Positions 61,392-64,000 of a stretch of DNA of 64,000 nt are shown here, one piece after another. Within the stretch, counting starts at the first letter, position 1. Each line of letters opens with the position of its first letter. The notes under the pieces are model-generated. The model did no database searches and had not been told where the DNA came from. It saw only the letters and a program-made list of their open reading frames with translations. Both the position numbers and the translations under genes were made by a program. Source of the DNA: Rikenellaceae bacterium (GTDB taxonomy: Bacteria > Bacteroidota > Bacteroidia > Bacteroidales > Rikenellaceae); contig JAGBFQ010000033.1 of assembly GCA_017936385.1 (NCBI GenBank), positions 1 to 64,000 of the forward strand, written 5' to 3'.

Positions 61392-62564
61392 TTAGTCGTT
61401 ATAAATGTAGGTTCCTCCGTTGGCGGTGATTTCGACTTGGGGTTTCTCGCTCGGCTCTACGCGGCCAACAATTTGGGCGTCGATACCGTATTTGCGGCCG
61501 ATGGAGATAAGGTCGGCGGCAATGTTCTCGGGGCAGTACACCTCCAGACGGTGGCCCATATTGAACACGCGGTACATCTCGCTCCACGGAGTGCCGCTCT
61601 GCTCCTGAATCAGGCGATACAGAATGGGAGTCTCGAACAGGTTGTCCTTGACAATTTTGAATTGGTCAATGAAGTGCATGATTTTGGTTTGGCCGCCACC
61701 ACTGCAATGAATCATACCGTGGATTGCGCTACGATAATCTTTCAGAATGTCGTTCACAACGGGCAGGTAGGTGCGTGTGGGCGACAATACAAGTTTACCC
61801 ATATCGAGGGGCGAACCCTCAACGCGGTCGGTCAGGCCGTAGCGACCCGTATAAACCAAGTCATCGGGAACTCCCGCGTCAAAAGTTTCGGGATATTTGG
61901 TTGCCAACTCGTGGGCAAACATATCGTGGCGAGCCGAGGTAAGACCGTTGCTACCCATACCGCCGTTGTACTCGCTCTCGTAGGTGGCTTGTCCGTACGA
62001 TGCAAAACCGACAATCACGTCACCGGCTTGGATGCGGTCGGTCGTAACGACATCTTTGCGAGCCATACGTGTGGTTACGGTGCTGTCGACAATCACGGTG
62101 CGCACCAAGTCACCTACGTCGGCTGTTTCGCCGCCCGTCGAATAGATACCCACACCCAGGTCGCGCATAGTTTGCAGGAACTCTTCGGTGCCGTTGATGA
62201 TGGCCGAAATCACCTCGCCGGGGATAAGGCGTTTGTTACGGCCGATGGTGCTTGACAGCAGGATGTTGTCGGTAGCACCCACGCACATCAAATCGTCGGT
62301 ATTCATCACCACGGCGTCTTGGGCGATACCCTTCCAGACGCTCATGTCGCCCGTCTCGCGCCAATAGGCGTAGGCCAACGACGATTTGGTTCCTGCTCCG
62401 TCGGCGTGCATGATGAGGCACTGCTCGGGGTCGCCCGTAAGGTGGTCGGGGATGATTTTGCAGAATGCTTTAGGGTAAAGTCCCTTGTCTATTTTTTTGA
62501 TTGCGGCGTGGACGTCCTCCTTTTTTGACGACACTCCGCGCAGGTTGTAACGGTCTGAATTCAT
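61392..62564 (-). CDS. purM: phosphoribosylformylglycinamidine cyclo-ligase (AIR synthase)
   Basis: A 390-residue ATP-dependent enzyme of purine synthesis, in the longer form usual for Bacteroidetes. HADGAGTKSSLAYAYWRE near residues 52-70, NTDDLMCVGATDN near residue 88, STGGETADVGD near 141 and NGLTSARHDMF near 208 are the expected AIR-synthase motifs. It is the first gene of an operon with the OPT transporter and pepT; the intergenic gap to the transporter is 12 bp. Confidence 0.9.
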   Translation of the reverse strand: MNSDRYNLRGVSSKKEDVHAAIKKIDKGLYPKAFCKIIPDHLTGDPEQCLIMHADGAGTKSSLAYAYWRETGDMSVWKGIAQDAVVMNTDDLMCVGATDNILLSSTIGRNKRLIPGEVISAIINGTEEFLQTMRDLGVGIYSTGGETADVGDLVRTVIVDSTVTTRMARKDVVTTDRIQAGDVIVGFASYGQATYESEYNGGMGSNGLTSARHDMFAHELATKYPETFDAGVPDDLVYTGRYGLTDRVEGSPLDMGKLVLSPTRTYLPVVNDILKDYRSAIHGMIHCSGGGQTKIMHFIDQFKIVKDNLFETPILYRLIQEQSGTPWSEMYRVFNMGHRLEVYCPENIAADLISIGRKYGIDAQIVGRVEPSEKPQVEITANGGTYIYND

Positions 62565-62588
62565 AGTTTTTTAAGGTTTAACTATCCG

Positions 62589-62619
62589 CAAAGATAATCA
62601 ATTTGCAGAATTTTACCAA
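62589..62619 (-). promoter_or_regulatory. promoter of the purM operon
   Basis: On the minus strand, TTG (62617-62619), 20-nt spacer, TATCTTTG (62589-62596), about 25 nt before the ATG. Confidence 0.78.
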
Positions 62620-62647
62620 CCTGTATGGCAAACCAAGAGTTTTTTTG

Positions 62648-62655
62648 TATTTTTG
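62648..62655 (+). promoter_or_regulatory. -7 element of ruvB
   Basis: TATTTTTG; no clear TTG upstream. Transcription from here would give a leader of about 24 nt for the ATG at 62684, or almost none for the ATG at 62663. Confidence 0.5.
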
Positions 62656-62683
62656 CGTTACTATGATTGGAAAAGACCGCAAT

Positions 62684-63685
62684 ATGAGAGGCGTCGAAAG
62701 CGACCTCGAATTCGAAAACCGCATACGACCGCAGGAGTTGGAAAACTTCCACGGACAGGACAAGATTGTCGAAAACCTGCGCATCTTCATCCGCGCAGCC
62801 TTGATGCGTGGCGACTCGCTCGACCACGTGCTGTTGCACGGACCTCCCGGATTGGGAAAGACCACCCTTGCAGGAATCATCGCCAACGAGATGGGCGCAA
62901 CGCTCAAACTCACTTCGGGACCCGTGTTGGACAAACCGGGCGACTTGGCGGGGCTGCTGACAAGTCTTGAGGCGGGTGATGTGCTGTTTATTGACGAGAT
63001 TCACCGCTTGAGCCCCATTGTCGAGGAGTACCTCTACTCGGCCATGGAGGATTACAAAATCGACATCGTGCTGGATAAGGGCCCCTCGGCTCGAAGTATT
63101 CAACTCGAACTCGCACCCTTTACGCTGATTGGTGCCACCACGCGCAGTGGTCTGTTGACCTCGCCTTTGCGTGCCCGTTTCGGCATAACCTGCCACTTGG
63201 AGTACTACGATACTCCCGTGCTGGCGGGTATTGTACGACGTTCGGCCTCTATCTTAGGAATCGAAATCGACGACCAAGCGGCCGCTGAGGTTGCTCTGCG
63301 TAGTCGAGGAACGCCACGTATCGCCAACGCTCTGTTGCGCCGAGTGAGGGACTTTGCAATGGTCAAGGGCTCGGGACGCATCGACCTCGAAATCACACGT
63401 TTCGGTCTGGGCGCACTCAACATCGACTCGCGCGGTTTGGACCAAATGGACAACAAAATCCTCTCGGCAATCATCCAAAAGTTCAAAGGCGGACCCGTGG
63501 GTATCAACACCATAGCTACGGCCGTGGGCGAGGATGCAGGAACCATCGAAGAGGTCTACGAGCCGTTTCTCATCAAGGAGGGATTCTTAAAAAGGACACC
63601 CCGGGGACGCGAAGCTACAGAACTGGCGTACAAGCATTTGGGGCTGACCTCTTATGAGGACGAAGGTACATTGTTTAATATCTAA
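62684..63685 (+). CDS. ruvB: Holliday junction DNA helicase RuvB
   Basis: A 333-residue AAA+ motor that drives branch migration with RuvA. It has Walker [10 protein letters not shown] near residue 49, Walker [10 protein letters not shown] near residue 101, sensor and arginine-finger region [15 protein letters not shown] near residue 152, and a C-terminal winged helix ([15 protein letters not shown]). The start is either 62684 (better leader) or 62663 (adds MIGKDRN and matches the length of some homologues); I list the shorter. ruvA is not nearby. The next gene begins 13 bp downstream. Confidence 0.93.
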   Translation: MRGVESDLEFENRIRPQELENFHGQDKIVENLRIFIRAALMRGDSLDHVLLHGPPGLGKTTLAGIIANEMGATLKLTSGPVLDKPGDLAGLLTSLEAGDVLFIDEIHRLSPIVEEYLYSAMEDYKIDIVLDKGPSARSIQLELAPFTLIGATTRSGLLTSPLRARFGITCHLEYYDTPVLAGIVRRSASILGIEIDDQAAAEVALRSRGTPRIANALLRRVRDFAMVKGSGRIDLEITRFGLGALNIDSRGLDQMDNKILSAIIQKFKGGPVGINTIATAVGEDAGTIEEVYEPFLIKEGFLKRTPRGREATELAYKHLGLTSYEDEGTLFNI

Positions 63686-63698
63686 AAACGAAAAGTAT

Positions 63699-64000
63699 AT
63701 GAGAAAGTTATTGACAACTCTCGTTATGGTGTTGTGCGCGGCCTCGCTGATGGCGCAACCCACCGAACGTAAAAAACGCAAAGAGCGTAAGAAATCACAA
63801 ACCGAACAAGCAGCTCCCGTAGAGGTGCAACCTTCGGCGGTGGTTAAACTCTACCCAAACGGCGCACCCGACTCAAACGGCATAACTGAACCCGAGAAGA
63901 ATCACGGCTGGGGATATACTAACGTTGTGGAGGCCGAACTGTTTATCTATCAGGCCGACCCCGCCAAGGCTACGGGTCAGGCTGTGGTGATTTGTCCGGG
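63699..64000 (+). CDS. alpha/beta hydrolase, N-terminal part (cut by window end)
   Basis: The first 100 codons of a secreted protein. It has a signal peptide (MRKLLTTLVMVLCAASLMAQ), a Lys/Arg-rich linker (residues 24-33), then VVKLYPNGAP and a strand leading to AVVICPG at the window edge. This pattern is the start of the secreted esterase/lipase alpha/beta hydrolases common in Bacteroidetes, where CPGGGY normally follows and forms the oxyanion hole. The catalytic triad lies outside the window. It starts 13 bp after ruvB and may share its transcript. Confidence 0.7.
   Translation, partial: MRKLLTTLVMVLCAASLMAQPTERKKRKERKKSQTEQAAPVEVQPSAVVKLYPNGAPDSNGITEPEKNHGWGYTNVVEAELFIYQADPAKATGQAVVICP

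Overview
The window looks like chromosomal DNA of a Bacteroidales bacterium. An Alistipes/Rikenellaceae-type genome is my best guess, and that is inference. The support is: promoters of the Bacteroidetes type (TTG, about 19-20 nt, TAnnTTTG) in front of most transcription units; few Shine-Dalgarno sequences; BACON-domain and FISUMP-type surface lipoproteins; a type V pilus (fimbrillin) operon; DUF3575, DUF4296 and DUF6808-type proteins; and a Wza/Wzc pair with a Tyr-rich tail. GC content is above 50 % by eye, except for one AT-rich gene near 56.5-57.1 kb. I see no CRISPR array, intact insertion sequence, rRNA or replication origin.

Layout. 0-3.5 kb: an acyl-ACP thioesterase divergent from a ribose-use operon (ribokinase, DMT-type sugar permease, potassium-channel-like protein). 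3.5-4.2 kb: tRNA-Ser(GCT) followed by a patchwork of palindromic and inverted repeats, some copied from the tRNA 3' end. 4.2-7.9 kb: exopolysaccharide export (Wza-like, Wzc-like, small HAD protein). 8.1-14.6 kb: a six-gene fimbrial operon (DUF3575 protein, anchor-like lipoprotein, three tandem fimbrillins, OmpA/TPR lipoprotein). 15-19.5 kb: a 1487-residue surface lipoprotein built from two families of tandem repeats. 19.7-28 kb: housekeeping genes (glyA, fabG, iron-type alcohol dehydrogenase, a methyltransferase, gyrA, a TPR protein). 28.3-33 kb: a Tat-exported Gfo/Idh/MocA oxidoreductase with a HEAT/DUF1080 protein, probably a periplasmic 3-keto-glycoside pathway. 33.5-36.7 kb: a BACON-FISUMP-SGNH fusion lipoprotein. 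36.9-41.7 kb: a CAT-anticodon tRNA, three glycan-modifying genes, a flippase and dut. 41.9-50.7 kb: a tightly packed nine-gene operon (holB, folK, three envelope proteins, rbfA, a LolE-type permease, a DUF4296 lipoprotein, an amidohydrolase). 50.8-55 kb: a BACON-LRR-FISUMP lipoprotein with a separate SGNH hydrolase, which is the unfused counterpart of the 33.5 kb protein. 55.2-57.1 kb: tRNA-Arg(ACG) and a small accessory patch. 57.2-64 kb: ddh, then a purM-peptide transporter-peptidase T operon, ruvB, and the start of an alpha/beta hydrolase gene cut by the window edge.

How it fits together. The accessory content is mostly cell surface: capsule export, pili, large repeat lipoproteins and secreted carbohydrate- or ester-acting enzymes, set between conserved housekeeping operons. 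The observations I rate highest are the split and fused forms of one SGNH/BACON/FISUMP surface enzyme at two loci; the 1487-residue protein with an unrecognised C-terminal repeat unit; the Arg-Ala processing-site alignment of the three fimbrillins; the long-palindrome repeat family; and the inverted copies of the tRNA-Ser 3' end.
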